From Cyanobacterium stanieri LEGE 03274 (GTDB lineage Bacteria; Cyanobacteriota; Cyanobacteriia; Cyanobacteriales; Cyanobacteriaceae): a DNA stretch of 64,000 nt. The position numbers and the translations under genes were made by a program. The stretch lies in assembly GCF_015207825.1 (NCBI RefSeq), contig NZ_JADEWC010000016.1, positions 1 to 64,000 of the forward strand, read 5' to 3'. The notes under the pieces were generated by a model. That model was not told the DNA's origin, searched no databases, and was given only the letters and a program-made list of their open reading frames with translations. Below are positions 8,101 to 17,115 of the stretch, one piece after another; the first letter of the stretch is position 1; every line of letters begins with the position of its first letter.

Positions 8101-11100
8101 TTATGGTTTATTTTGTTTTAGTTGATTTGCTTCTTGGGTGTAGTTTCCTTTTTCGTAGTATTTGATGGCGGTTTCGATGTCGTCCATTTTTAGACAGGCT
8201 TGGGCGGCTTTTCGCCAGTTGTTTAAGAATGTCCATAGTTGTGCGGCTTCTTCCCATTTTCCTTGATGTTCGCATACTTGGGCTAGTTTTTCCCAGTTGG
8301 ATAGTTTTCGCCAACATTCTTCGGCGTTTTCCCAGTCTTGAATTTTTTCGTAGTAGGTGACGGCGGTTTCTAGGTTATCGGCTTTTACCCAGGCATCGGC
8401 GGCTTGTTTCCATTTTTGTTGATATTCGCAGACTCGGGCTAGTTGTTCCCATTTCCATGATTTACGCCAACATTTTTCGGCGTTTTCCCAGTCTTTTAGT
8501 TTTTCGTAACAGAGGGCCGCTTTTTCGGGGTTATCGTTTTGGAGATGGGCATCGGCGGCTTGTTGCCATTTTTGTTGATGTTCGCATACTTCGGCTACTT
8601 TTTCGTGGTTGTTGGCTTGAAGCCAATATTTTTCAGCTCTTTCCCAGTCTTCACATTTTTCGTAGCAGAGGGCTGCTTGTTCTATTTGGTTTGATTTTAG
8701 CCAATCGTGGGCGGCCATTACCCATGTGCCTTGTTGTTTGATGGCGGTTTCTATTTTGCTTTCGTTATTGAGGATACGCCAACATTCTTCGGCTTCGCGC
8801 CAGTGGTTGCCCATTTCAAATACGAGGGCTGCTTTTTGTATTTCTCCTGTTTTTTCCCATGCTTTTCCTGCTTTTTTCCATTGGGCTAATTCTTGCCAAA
8901 TTTCGGCGGCTTGTGACCATTTTTCTTGTTTTTCGAGGGTAAGGGCGATCGCACTTTGTTCGTCTAAGTGACGCCAACAGATTTCCGCTTCTGCCCAAAA
9001 GTTACCTTGCTCATAACAAAGGGCTGCTTTTTCCATTTCGTCAATGGTTTGCCATGCTTTCCCTGCTTTATACCATTCCCCTAAATTTTCCCAGCTTTCG
9101 GCGGCTTCATCCCATTTTTGTTGTTTTTCGGTGCAAATAATGCTTTGACTCCAATTATTGGCTTTTAACCATGATTCTTTGGCTTTTTCCCAATTTTCTA
9201 GTCTTTCATAACATAGGGCTTGTAGTTCGTAGGGGCTTGTTTTTGCCCACATGGAGGCTGCCTCTTGCCATTTTTTTTGTTGTTGAAGGGCGATCGCCAC
9301 ATAGCCCCAATACTCCAATTTTCGCCACAAATCCTCCGCCAAAACCCATTCATTGGCATTTTGATAACAAAAACCAGCCCGTTGTAAATCCCCTTGTTTT
9401 TGCCAAACTTCGGCTGCTAATACCCATTCTTGCTGAGATTCATAGGATAGGGCTAAATTTTCCCATTTACCCAATTCTAGCCAACATTTTTGAGCCTCTG
9501 ACCATTTTTGAGCCTTTTGCCAACAGTCGGCCGCCCGTTGAATATCTCCTTGTTTTTGCCAACAATTTCCTGCTTTTTCCCACTGCTCTAGTTTTTCCCA
9601 AATTAAAGCAACTTTATCTAACTTTTCTAGTCTTGTCCACATTTTGACAGCGGATTGAAATTGTCCTTTTTCTTGATAATATTTATCCGCTAAATCATAA
9701 TAATATTGAGCTTGAGATGAAAGATTTTTTTCTTGACATTTATCCCCTGCTAATTCCCAATCATCATTGGCTTCAAAACAACGTAATTTCCCAGCAAAAT
9801 CATTGGCTTTATCATAACAAAAATTAGCTAAATCAAAATCTTTTTTCTCCTCAAAATATAACCCCCTTTGACTCCAACTCTCAGGCTTCGTAGTCGCCCA
9901 TTTAGCCTCCCATAACTTATTATCAACTTCATTCCAACAACGAATCGCTTCATCAAAAATAAATAATTTATTCCAAATATCTCCAGCCCTACCCCAATTT
10001 CCTTTCACTTCCTCGAGTAAAGCCTCAATTTTAGCTGCTCCCAAAATATCATTGGCTTGAAAATAAATTTGACTACAAATTTTATAGGCTTTATAGGAGC
10101 AAAATTGTAAATATTCTTCGATAATATTATTAATTATTGGTTCATCATCTTCCGTAAAAAAAGGCTTTAGCTCTGTGGGATAGCCCAACTCAATTAAATT
10201 AGTTAAATGATGATTATTCCATAAAATAACATCATTTTTATCATAGAAATAGACTTTTTCTTTAGCAGATCTTAGGGCGATAAATAAATCTTGATAAAAT
10301 TGCTCGTCCTCTAATAATTCTTGAGCAGACATGGAGATTTTATTTTCAAAGAAATTCCATATTAATATCCCATCAAATTGTAAGTTATTAATTTCATTAA
10401 CCATTAAAATTCTTTCACTGTCTTGGGGAAATAAGCCTGTTAAATATTCCTTATCTATGTTATTTTTAACTATTATGGCATTAGCTCCCGAAAATCGATT
10501 TCCTTGAGCAAATATTTCATCTTCTCTGCCATACACTACTAAGGGTTTAGAATTACTTTTTAACCAAGATTCATTGGTCTGAAAAATAATATCTTCTTGA
10601 TTTTGATGATTAATTACTAATTCAACAATGAAGTTAATAAGATTAGTAATTTTATCACTGGTACAAAAATTATAATTAATATATTGAGGTTCAAGGGCTG
10701 GACGAATTGTTTTCCACTGAGGGGATTTTAAGTATTCTTCAATGGCAATTTTTTTCACTCTACCCCAATTAAAACTACCTCTTATTAAGGATGAATTATC
10801 TTCTCCAATGATAAATAATTGAGGAATATATTCTTGTTTATTTTCTATTTTTAAAAGAGTGAATACAAGTTGTATTTCAATTTCGCTCAATTCCTGTACA
10901 TCATCAAGATAAATTGAGTCATATTCTCCTAAATAATTGTCAGGTAATTTTTTTAAAATATATTGTACTAAATCTATTTTATCCCAATAGTTATTATTTT
11001 CTAACCATTGTTGATAGTTATTGGCATATTTATATATATAATTAAAGTTACTATTAGAAGGGAATAAACTTTGGTTTTTTAATGCTAAATAGTCGTTATA

Positions 11101-12018
11101 GCTAATTAATCCTTGACTATTTTTTAAGGATTTACTAGCACCCTTAATTAATTGTTGAATTTCTCTCCATAGTAAATCAATATCTATGGATTCTATGGTT
11201 TGTTCTTTACAAAAGTATTCTTTAAATTTATATTCTGTTATTTGTCTTTGGGCTAAAAATTGATTTTTACTTTTAAATTCTTTTTCTGCTACAAATGTTT
11301 TGAGAAATGAATGGTAATCTTTAATTTGTAAATTTTTTAAGGAGTGTTTATTAAATAGTTTAACTAGGTTATTAAGTTTTTTTTCTTCCTTGGGAGTATT
11401 GGTAAAAAATGCTGTTTTATATTCGGGATTACTTTGATGTTTATTATTTTGCGTTAGGGCATGATATAGGGATAAGGTGCTTTTTCCTGTGCCTTTATTG
11501 CCTGAAAGGATGATGGGAAGATTTTTATTGGTTTGGAGGAAGTCTTTTTGTTGTTTGGATAGGGCGACGGGAATATACTTGAGGGGATTAATATTTAGGT
11601 TATGTAAATAAAAGTCGTTGGCTTCTTGGGTTGTATTGGTGATTAATAGGTTATTAATTGTGAAATTAAAATCTATTTTATTGATTATATTTTCTTCTAT
11701 ATGTTGATTTTTTTCTTTGATAAAATCAATTATTTTATGATGATAGGGATAGTTATCTAATTCAAGGTTTTCCTGTGATGCAAAGCCTATTAATTTTATT
11801 GTTTTGTGGGAAGGTAGGGATAAGCCAATAATGTAATTATTTTGATTTAAATTTATTTTAATGATTGTTTTCTGCTCATGGATAATAGGGGAAAAACTCT
11901 TTTCTTCTGTGATATTTGTTGTAATAGTTTCTCTAATTTTGCTCAATAAATAATAATTTTCTTGAGCATTTAATCTATTTAGTTGATTCCAAAAGGAAAA
12001 AGAGAAAGTTATATCCAT
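8101..12018 (-). CDS. Giant UvrD/SF1-like helicase with C-terminal Trp-rich helical-repeat array
   Basis: A 1305-residue protein in three parts. Residues 1-105 resemble, weakly, a RelE/ParE-like fold of the kind often seen before UvrD domains. Residues about 150-620 form an SF1 helicase core: Q motif LSKQQKDFL, Walker A GNKGTGKST (173-181), Walker B YLDDVQE (370-376), a motif-III-like GEDNSSLIRGSFNWGRV, and motif VI LRSAKEKVYFY with Arg583. Residues about 650-1300 are TPR-like repeats with a period of 52 residues near the end (pattern VCExQxKW.AA...W..A......YEK..DWE.AE.CW). The array is unusually Trp/Cys/Glu-rich and resembles vesicle-coat or IFT-type solenoids. The kinase gene lies 129 bp upstream. 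Function unknown; DNA repair, defence or complex assembly are all possible. Confidence 0.75.
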   Translation of the reverse strand: MDITFSFSFWNQLNRLNAQENYYLLSKIRETITTNITEEKSFSPIIHEQKTIIKINLNQNNYIIGLSLPSHKTIKLIGFASQENLELDNYPYHHKIIDFIKEKNQHIEENIINKIDFNFTINNLLITNTTQEANDFYLHNLNINPLKYIPVALSKQQKDFLQTNKNLPIILSGNKGTGKSTLSLYHALTQNNKHQSNPEYKTAFFTNTPKEEKKLNNLVKLFNKHSLKNLQIKDYHSFLKTFVAEKEFKSKNQFLAQRQITEYKFKEYFCKEQTIESIDIDLLWREIQQLIKGASKSLKNSQGLISYNDYLALKNQSLFPSNSNFNYIYKYANNYQQWLENNNYWDKIDLVQYILKKLPDNYLGEYDSIYLDDVQELSEIEIQLVFTLLKIENKQEYIPQLFIIGEDNSSLIRGSFNWGRVKKIAIEEYLKSPQWKTIRPALEPQYINYNFCTSDKITNLINFIVELVINHQNQEDIIFQTNESWLKSNSKPLVVYGREDEIFAQGNRFSGANAIIVKNNIDKEYLTGLFPQDSERILMVNEINNLQFDGILIWNFFENKISMSAQELLEDEQFYQDLFIALRSAKEKVYFYDKNDVILWNNHHLTNLIELGYPTELKPFFTEDDEPIINNIIEEYLQFCSYKAYKICSQIYFQANDILGAAKIEALLEEVKGNWGRAGDIWNKLFIFDEAIRCWNEVDNKLWEAKWATTKPESWSQRGLYFEEKKDFDLANFCYDKANDFAGKLRCFEANDDWELAGDKCQEKNLSSQAQYYYDLADKYYQEKGQFQSAVKMWTRLEKLDKVALIWEKLEQWEKAGNCWQKQGDIQRAADCWQKAQKWSEAQKCWLELGKWENLALSYESQQEWVLAAEVWQKQGDLQRAGFCYQNANEWVLAEDLWRKLEYWGYVAIALQQQKKWQEAASMWAKTSPYELQALCYERLENWEKAKESWLKANNWSQSIICTEKQQKWDEAAESWENLGEWYKAGKAWQTIDEMEKAALCYEQGNFWAEAEICWRHLDEQSAIALTLEKQEKWSQAAEIWQELAQWKKAGKAWEKTGEIQKAALVFEMGNHWREAEECWRILNNESKIETAIKQQGTWVMAAHDWLKSNQIEQAALCYEKCEDWERAEKYWLQANNHEKVAEVCEHQQKWQQAADAHLQNDNPEKAALCYEKLKDWENAEKCWRKSWKWEQLARVCEYQQKWKQAADAWVKADNLETAVTYYEKIQDWENAEECWRKLSNWEKLAQVCEHQGKWEEAAQLWTFLNNWRKAAQACLKMDDIETAIKYYEKGNYTQEANQLKQNKP
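8107..10071 (-). repeat. Degenerate tandem repeat encoding the solenoid (156-bp period)
   Basis: The coding DNA for residues about 650-1300 of the large UvrD-like protein is a degenerate tandem array. In the best-preserved C-terminal units the period is 156 bp (52 codons), with recurring minus-strand text for DWENAE(K/E)CWRK and (V/Y)CE(H/Y)QQKW. Divergence between units argues for old duplication rather than a recent expansion. Confidence 0.65.
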
Positions 12019-12147
12019 GGCAAAAGTACCTATTACATTACTTGGTATAATATTAAGTTTAAAGGATTTACTCTCAAAATATTTGTTAATTCTTTTATGG
12101 ATTGCTTTATTTGTGTCTATTCTCTCTAGTTTTTCAAATATTTGATA

Positions 12148-13776
12148 CTATGATTTTGGTTTTGTAACCCTTAAAAATTGAGATGAGGAAATTTGGGGTA
12201 CTCCATTTATATTGGTTATAGTATAGTTTCTTTGTTCTTTTTGGGTTTTGCCGTCTGGATAATAATAGGTGTTGTAACCCACAAGGGTTATGGATTGGGG
12301 AGATTGAGATGTGATGGTTATATCTTCCACTGTCACTCTATCAAATTGCTCAAAAAAACTTTGGCTAAATTGACTTTGCATGGATGGGGAGTAAAGGGCG
12401 ATCGCACTTTCAAACTGCCTTGATGACAAATAGGAGTATAATGATTGTACAGTCTGTATCGCTTCTTGTTCAGATAGTACAGGAGTATTATCAATAGGAG
12501 GATTTTCTTCTACGGGAGGAGTCGGGTTATTTTCTTCGGGGGGAGTTTCTTCTACAGGAGGGGGATTATTATCGGGAGGAGATTCGATTTCCCCTATATT
12601 TTCTTCTTCAGGAATTTCCTGCCTAATAGGATTAGAATTTATCGGCGGGGTTTCTTCCTCCACAGGATTGATGTTGATATTTTCCTCATTTTCCCTATCA
12701 ATAGACGAAGTTTCTTCCTCCTCCGTCTCCTTGACAATTACTTGACTATCCTGCCTTGGTTGTGCCACAAAAAAACCTGCAATCAAAGCCAGAAAAATAA
12801 CTACAGCCCCCAAAATTCCCATCAAAAAAGCAGAAGAATTAGACTCCTCCTCATAACTAGCTACAGGAGTTATCACCTCCGTTTTTAAATCTGTATTTTG
12901 AGGGGAGGATAAGCGAGTTGTTTCCACCATAGGAGTCACAAGGGGAGGAGAAACCATTAACATTCCTCCCATAATCGCCGACAAATCCTGATACATTTCC
13001 TCCGCACTATTGTATCGGCTAGGAATATCCATTTTAGTAGCCTTTTCCAAAATTTCCTTAAATCGAGGCTCTAAATTTGGCACAAAATCTTGCCACTGTA
13101 ATTCCCCTGTTATAGTATCTGAAGGAAACTCCATGGGTGATTTACCCGTCAAGCAATAAATCATCGTCAAGCCAAGGGCAAATAAATCCGAGCTAAAAAC
13201 CGTACGCCCCATACTTTGCTCAGGTGCCATAAAGCCTCTCGTACCAACGATTACAGAGCTTAAAACTGAACCGTCTTCGGTGGTAAAACTACCCATTTTT
13301 TCTTTAACTGCCCCAAAATCGATTAAGACGGGCAAATTATCTTTTTCCCTAATAATAATATTGTCGGGTTTTATATCTCGATGGATAATATTTTCACTGT
13401 GTATATATTTTAATACTTCCAAAAAAGAAAGCAGAATTTCCTTACATTTATCAGCAGAAATAATTCCTAATTTATGAAGACTTTTTCCTTCAATATATTC
13501 TTGTACTAAATAGTATCTATCTTGATGATGAAAATAGGCATGAAGGGTAGGAATCTGTTTGCAATTTTCCCCTAATTCTTCAAGGGTAGAGGCTTCTTTT
13601 AAAAATAGTTTCTCAATAAATTCTGAGCGACTTTTATCATGGATTTGTTTTAAGGATTTGACAACCACCCTTTTTTGAGTAGGGCTATGTAAATCTTTGG
13701 CGAGATAGGTTTCTCCAAATCCTCCTGTGCCTAAATGTTTAATTATTTCGTATCTATTTAATAGTATATTATCCAT
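12148..13776 (-). CDS. Membrane-anchored Hanks-type Ser/Thr protein kinase
   Basis: A 542-residue transmembrane kinase. The kinase domain (about 9-270) has glycine loop GTGGFGETYLA, Lys40 (VVVKSLK), HRDIKPDN (Asp134, Asn139), DFG (153-155) and APEQ, so all catalytic residues are present. A single membrane helix (about 315-338) is followed by a Glu/Pro-rich linker (about 345-430, repeated EENxPPPVEE). The outer C-terminal domain (about 435-540: QTVQSLYSYLSSRQFESAIA) looks NTF2/SnoaL-like. The outer domain may sense a ligand or cell-wall state. It is in the same direction as the giant UvrD-like gene downstream (129-bp gap), which could be a substrate or partner; that is inference. Confidence 0.92.
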   Translation of the reverse strand: MDNILLNRYEIIKHLGTGGFGETYLAKDLHSPTQKRVVVKSLKQIHDKSRSEFIEKLFLKEASTLEELGENCKQIPTLHAYFHHQDRYYLVQEYIEGKSLHKLGIISADKCKEILLSFLEVLKYIHSENIIHRDIKPDNIIIREKDNLPVLIDFGAVKEKMGSFTTEDGSVLSSVIVGTRGFMAPEQSMGRTVFSSDLFALGLTMIYCLTGKSPMEFPSDTITGELQWQDFVPNLEPRFKEILEKATKMDIPSRYNSAEEMYQDLSAIMGGMLMVSPPLVTPMVETTRLSSPQNTDLKTEVITPVASYEEESNSSAFLMGILGAVVIFLALIAGFFVAQPRQDSQVIVKETEEEETSSIDRENEENININPVEEETPPINSNPIRQEIPEEENIGEIESPPDNNPPPVEETPPEENNPTPPVEENPPIDNTPVLSEQEAIQTVQSLYSYLSSRQFESAIALYSPSMQSQFSQSFFEQFDRVTVEDITITSQSPQSITLVGYNTYYYPDGKTQKEQRNYTITNINGVPQISSSQFLRVTKPKS

Positions 13777-13807
13777 CTAAAAAAAATATCTATAATTTAT
13801 TCTTATT

Positions 13808-13857
13808 GGCTCGTAGTAAGGGCTTCAGCCCTAAAATATTTATTATTAAAGGTGTCT
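13808..13857. repeat. Left 50-bp inverted repeat of the Uma2 unit
   Basis: It begins GGCTCGTAGTAAGGGCTTCA and contains an inner AGGGCTtcAGCCCT palindrome. The reverse complement of 14703-14752 matches it at 46 of 50 positions by eye. Confidence 0.8.
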
Positions 13858-13938
13858 AATCAGTGGTTAAATAAGATTATTTTTAGCTCCTAAATGCCTA
13901 TGGTTATTTTGTGTGATAAAATTAATAACTATTAATGA

Positions 13939-14580
13939 TTACAGACTATTTTTGAAAGAATTTCTAAAACCTCTTAAAACCGCAGTTTCTCCATCAATTA
14001 AACTTTGTTCAATTAACTCTGGAATTACACTTAAATTGAGAAATGGAAACGCTAAACTTTTATCTACCTCCTGATAATTGTTGATGTCTTTTTTAAGAAT
14101 AAAAACGGTTAATTTTTCTCCATCATAACGCCAGATTTCTGGCACACCTAAGTTAGCATAAATAGGTAATTTATGTAATGAACCACTAGTTATATCTATT
14201 TCTAATACTAAATCAGGAGGCGGATCGTTTGTCAGATCAATTTGTTGTTTATTTCTAACTTTAGGCTCATTCTGTAAATAATAACAAGAATCAGGCTCTA
14301 CCGCTTGTTGAAATTGGTTCGATTTAAGGGTTAATGAGCCAAACTTCTTCAAATTTAATCCTAATTCATCGGCTATTACAAAAATTAAACTTTCAATAAA
14401 ACGATTATTATTTTCATGTACACCTAAAGGGCTCATAATCTCTAAAACGTTATCATAGTAAGTTAAACGTTGATTTCTTTTATTACCTAATTCATTGAGA
14501 AGGCGATTAAAAGTCGTCCAACTAACGGAGTTTAACCTAACAATATTTTCTCCTCTGGGTTTACTTATAACTGCTGTCAT
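13939..14580 (-). CDS. Uma2 family (DUF820) restriction-endonuclease-fold protein
   Basis: 213 residues. The family has a PD-(D/E)XK-type nuclease fold and is massively expanded in cyanobacteria. The visible core is EPDSCYYLQNEPK, then PPDLVLEIDITSGS (the D...E-I-D catalytic strand), GVPEIWRYDGEKLTVFIL, all typical. The N-terminal region (TFNRLLNELGNKRNQRLTYYDNVLEIMSP) is also family-like. Biological targets are unknown. The gene is bounded by 50-bp inverted repeats, which suggests transfer as a unit. The active-site residues appear intact. Confidence 0.88.
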   Translation of the reverse strand: MTAVISKPRGENIVRLNSVSWTTFNRLLNELGNKRNQRLTYYDNVLEIMSPLGVHENNNRFIESLIFVIADELGLNLKKFGSLTLKSNQFQQAVEPDSCYYLQNEPKVRNKQQIDLTNDPPPDLVLEIDITSGSLHKLPIYANLGVPEIWRYDGEKLTVFILKKDINNYQEVDKSLAFPFLNLSVIPELIEQSLIDGETAVLRGFRNSFKNSL

Positions 14581-14702
14581 TGCTTTTTTTCCTGAGTTTA
14601 AAAGATCCTATTTAAAATAAAATAATTAACCTAATCGTAAACTTTTTGGTTGTGGAATAATATCCCCAAATTCTTTGTTCAAAACCTATTTTTTTTAATA
14701 AT

Positions 14703-14752
14703 AGACATCTCCAATAATAACTATTTTAGGGCTGAAGCCCTTACTACGAGCC
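14703..14752. repeat. Right 50-bp inverted repeat of the Uma2 unit
   Basis: It ends ...AGCCCTTACTACGAGCC and is the inverted partner of 13808-13857, with four mismatches. Confidence 0.8.
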
Positions 14753-14846
14753 AGTAAAAAATAATATACTCTCTTAACCTGATTCTATTTCATATAGTTG
14801 AGTTTCGTTTCCTCAACCCAACCTACTTTGAAAAATACATTGAAAT

Positions 14847-16988
14847 TTAATTGTCCATTGTCCATTGTTCATTGTCAATTCTCTTAAACCATGCTCGAAC
14901 TAATTTTATTTCATCATAGGTATATTCATCAGGTAAACGCTCTTTAATCTCCTTTAACTTTTTATTACCTATTATTTTAAGAGTATTGAGAATAACTTTT
15001 TGTTTCTCTGCTTTCACGAGATTATCAATGGTAACAGGTTGATTTAATTCGATCAATTCGCTGAGGTGAGATACGATACTACTGACGGATAATCCTCTTT
15101 CTTTGGCAATGTCGGCAATATTTAACCCCTGTTGATATAGTCGTAGGGTTTTCATTTGGGTATTGTTGGGCAGTTGGAAAGGCAGTTGTTTTTGTTGGAT
15201 AAATGTTCTAATTTCGGAGATAAATATATCTCCATATTTGTTTAGTTTATAGTCGTTTACCCCCGAAAGTTGGGCAAATTTGGCTTTGGTGTCGGGTTGC
15301 ATTTGCGCCATGATGGTAAGGGTTGCATCATTGAAAATGACATAGGGGGCGATGTTTTCTAAGTCGGCTAATTTTTTGCGTAACATCTTCAGTTTATTAA
15401 GTAGTATTTCTACTTCTAGGGCTTGAGAATTATTATCTCGGGTAACTTTTTTGACGGTTTTTCCTTTGACGGCGATATAAACTTTTTTTTCTCCTTTGAG
15501 GATTTTTTTACTTTGATCGTTTATTTTAAGAATATTAAATCCATCGTTGGTTTGTCTGACTAAATTTTGATAAACAAGGGAAGTGGCTAGGTTTTTCCAT
15601 TCATCGGTGGTATGATCTTTTCCTATGCCATAGGTGGATAATAAATGATGTCCATATTCGTAGATTTTTTTATCCCTTGAACCTCTTAAAACATCGATTA
15701 TATGTTTAATTCCAAACCGTTGATTAGTGCGATAAACACAGGATAAGAATTTTTGTGCTTCGATGGTCCAATCCTCTATGGGTTTAGGGTTTAGACAATT
15801 ATCACAGTTACCACAATCGCCCTTAAATTTTTCACCAAAATAACTTAGTTGGGGGATACGACGACAATAATTTGTGTCGGCATATTCGATGACTTTTGCT
15901 AGTTGGGCATAGGCAATTTTTTGTTCTTGGGGATTGGTTTTTTGTCTGATGAAATAATGGATTTTTTGTTTATCTCCACGGCTATATAGGAGAATACAGT
16001 TAGCTTTTTCTCCGTCTCTACCTGCCCTCCCTGACTCTTGATAATAGCTTTCTATGTTGCGGGGTAAGTCGTAATGTACCACTAAACGGACATCGGGTTT
16101 GTTGATGCCCATGCCAAAGGCGACGGTAGCTACCATGATGCGTACATCGTCTCGGATAAAACTGGTTTGATAGTGCGATCGCACTTTATCACTCAATCCA
16201 GCGTGGTAAGGGAGGGCAGAAACCCCATCTTTAACAAGTCTTTGGGCAATTTCTTCGGTGCTTTTGCGACTGATACAATAAACTATACCAGAACCTTGAT
16301 GGGAACGGATAATATGGAGCAGTTGATTATAGGCACGTCTTTCTTTTTCCTGTACTTCATAGTAAAGGTTTTGACGGTTGAAACTAAAACGATGAATTTG
16401 AGGATTTCTGAGGTTTAACTGTTGAATAATATCCCGTTGCACCCTAACTGTGGCGGTAGCGGTGAGGGCAGTAATTGGCACTTGGGGAAATTGTTGGCGT
16501 AAATATCTCATCTGGCGATATTCTTGGCGAAAATCATGGCCCCATTCCGAGATACAATGGGCTTCATCGATGGCAAAGGCGGCAATGCCGATTTTTTGGG
16601 CGAGGGTTACTAAAAAGGGTTGAAATGTATCGCTAACCAGTCTTTCGGGGGCGAGGTAAAGGAGTTTTATTTTCCCTGCTAAAATATCCCGTTGACGGAT
16701 TTTGGTTTGTTCGTAATTAAGGGTACTATTGAGATAGGTTGCCCCGATACCGTTATCCTGTAGGGCCATAACTTGATCTTGCATCAGGGATATGAGGGGG
16801 GATATAACGATGGTTATACCTTGCTTCAAGAGCGCAGGAAGCTGAAAACAGAGCGATTTTCCACCCCCCGTGGGCATGATAACTAAAAGGTCTTTATGGG
16901 CGATCGCATCTTGGACTATTTTTTCTTGCCCTGGGCGAAAACTGTCATAACCGAAGTATTTTTTTAGAGACTCTGTGAGTGAAGACAT
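14847..16988 (-). CDS. recQ: ATP-dependent DNA helicase RecQ
   Basis: A 3'-5' DNA helicase of recombination repair, 713 residues. It has Walker A PTGGGKS (39-45), DEAH (141-144), QESGRAGRDG motif VI, the zinc-binding Cys cluster (NYCRRIP...CGNCDNC, about 370-400), an RQC/winged-helix region, an HRDC domain (about 530-600) and a C-terminal HTH_40-type segment (GLNIADIAKERGLSVSSIVS). The last residues after AWFKRI (DNEQWTMDN) are encoded by the heptamer repeat at 14851-14880, so the repeat has supplied a new C-terminus and the stop codon. The ATG at 16988 matches the family start. It lies divergent from holB. Confidence 0.95.
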   Translation of the reverse strand: MSSLTESLKKYFGYDSFRPGQEKIVQDAIAHKDLLVIMPTGGGKSLCFQLPALLKQGITIVISPLISLMQDQVMALQDNGIGATYLNSTLNYEQTKIRQRDILAGKIKLLYLAPERLVSDTFQPFLVTLAQKIGIAAFAIDEAHCISEWGHDFRQEYRQMRYLRQQFPQVPITALTATATVRVQRDIIQQLNLRNPQIHRFSFNRQNLYYEVQEKERRAYNQLLHIIRSHQGSGIVYCISRKSTEEIAQRLVKDGVSALPYHAGLSDKVRSHYQTSFIRDDVRIMVATVAFGMGINKPDVRLVVHYDLPRNIESYYQESGRAGRDGEKANCILLYSRGDKQKIHYFIRQKTNPQEQKIAYAQLAKVIEYADTNYCRRIPQLSYFGEKFKGDCGNCDNCLNPKPIEDWTIEAQKFLSCVYRTNQRFGIKHIIDVLRGSRDKKIYEYGHHLLSTYGIGKDHTTDEWKNLATSLVYQNLVRQTNDGFNILKINDQSKKILKGEKKVYIAVKGKTVKKVTRDNNSQALEVEILLNKLKMLRKKLADLENIAPYVIFNDATLTIMAQMQPDTKAKFAQLSGVNDYKLNKYGDIFISEIRTFIQQKQLPFQLPNNTQMKTLRLYQQGLNIADIAKERGLSVSSIVSHLSELIELNQPVTIDNLVKAEKQKVILNTLKIIGNKKLKEIKERLPDEYTYDEIKLVRAWFKRIDNEQWTMDN
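14851..14880. repeat. Heptamer-type repeats inside the recQ 3' end
   Basis: Tandem TTGTCCA / TTGTTCA units overlap the last codons of recQ and encode its terminal residues. Confidence 0.65.
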
Positions 16989-17079
16989 TTCAGTGGGCAG
17001 TGGGTAGTGGGCAGGGGGGAATTTTATTCCGTCAAAAAGTAGGTTATTATTTGATATTGACCGAAATTTATTTACCTAT

Positions 17080-17110
17080 CATTGTCAATTGTCCATTGTC
17101 CATTGTCAAT
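17080..17110. repeat. Heptamer-type repeats upstream of holB
   Basis: Tandem TTGTCAA/TTGTCCA units lie just before the holB start. Translated in frame they give a spurious N-terminal extension (SIVHCQF). Confidence 0.65.
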
Positions 17111-17115
17111 TTTTT

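Larger units (their letters stand above)
13808..14752. mobile_element. 945-bp inverted-repeat-bounded unit carrying a Uma2-family gene
   Basis: Two nearly identical 50-bp inverted repeats bound a segment containing a single gene of the Uma2/DUF820 nuclease-fold family. There is no transposase, so this looks like a non-autonomous or defunct element or a mobilised cassette. Target-site duplications are not obvious. It lies between the kinase gene and recQ in otherwise conserved-looking DNA. Confidence 0.6.

Noticed and set aside
9171-9647. 158-codon plus-strand ORF inside the giant UvrD-like gene
   Set aside because: Shadow of the repeated minus-strand coding sequence, with Pro/Phe-rich text typical of antisense frames.
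8107-10071. Possible CRISPR or satellite array
   Set aside because: Period of 156 bp, fully coding and divergent between units; it encodes protein repeats.
13804-14760. Complete insertion sequence
   Set aside because: No transposase between the inverted repeats and no obvious target duplication; called only an inverted-repeat-bounded unit.
17089-17115. Nine-codon upstream extension of holB
   Set aside because: It is made only of heptamer repeat; the ATG at 17116 matches the family N-terminus.
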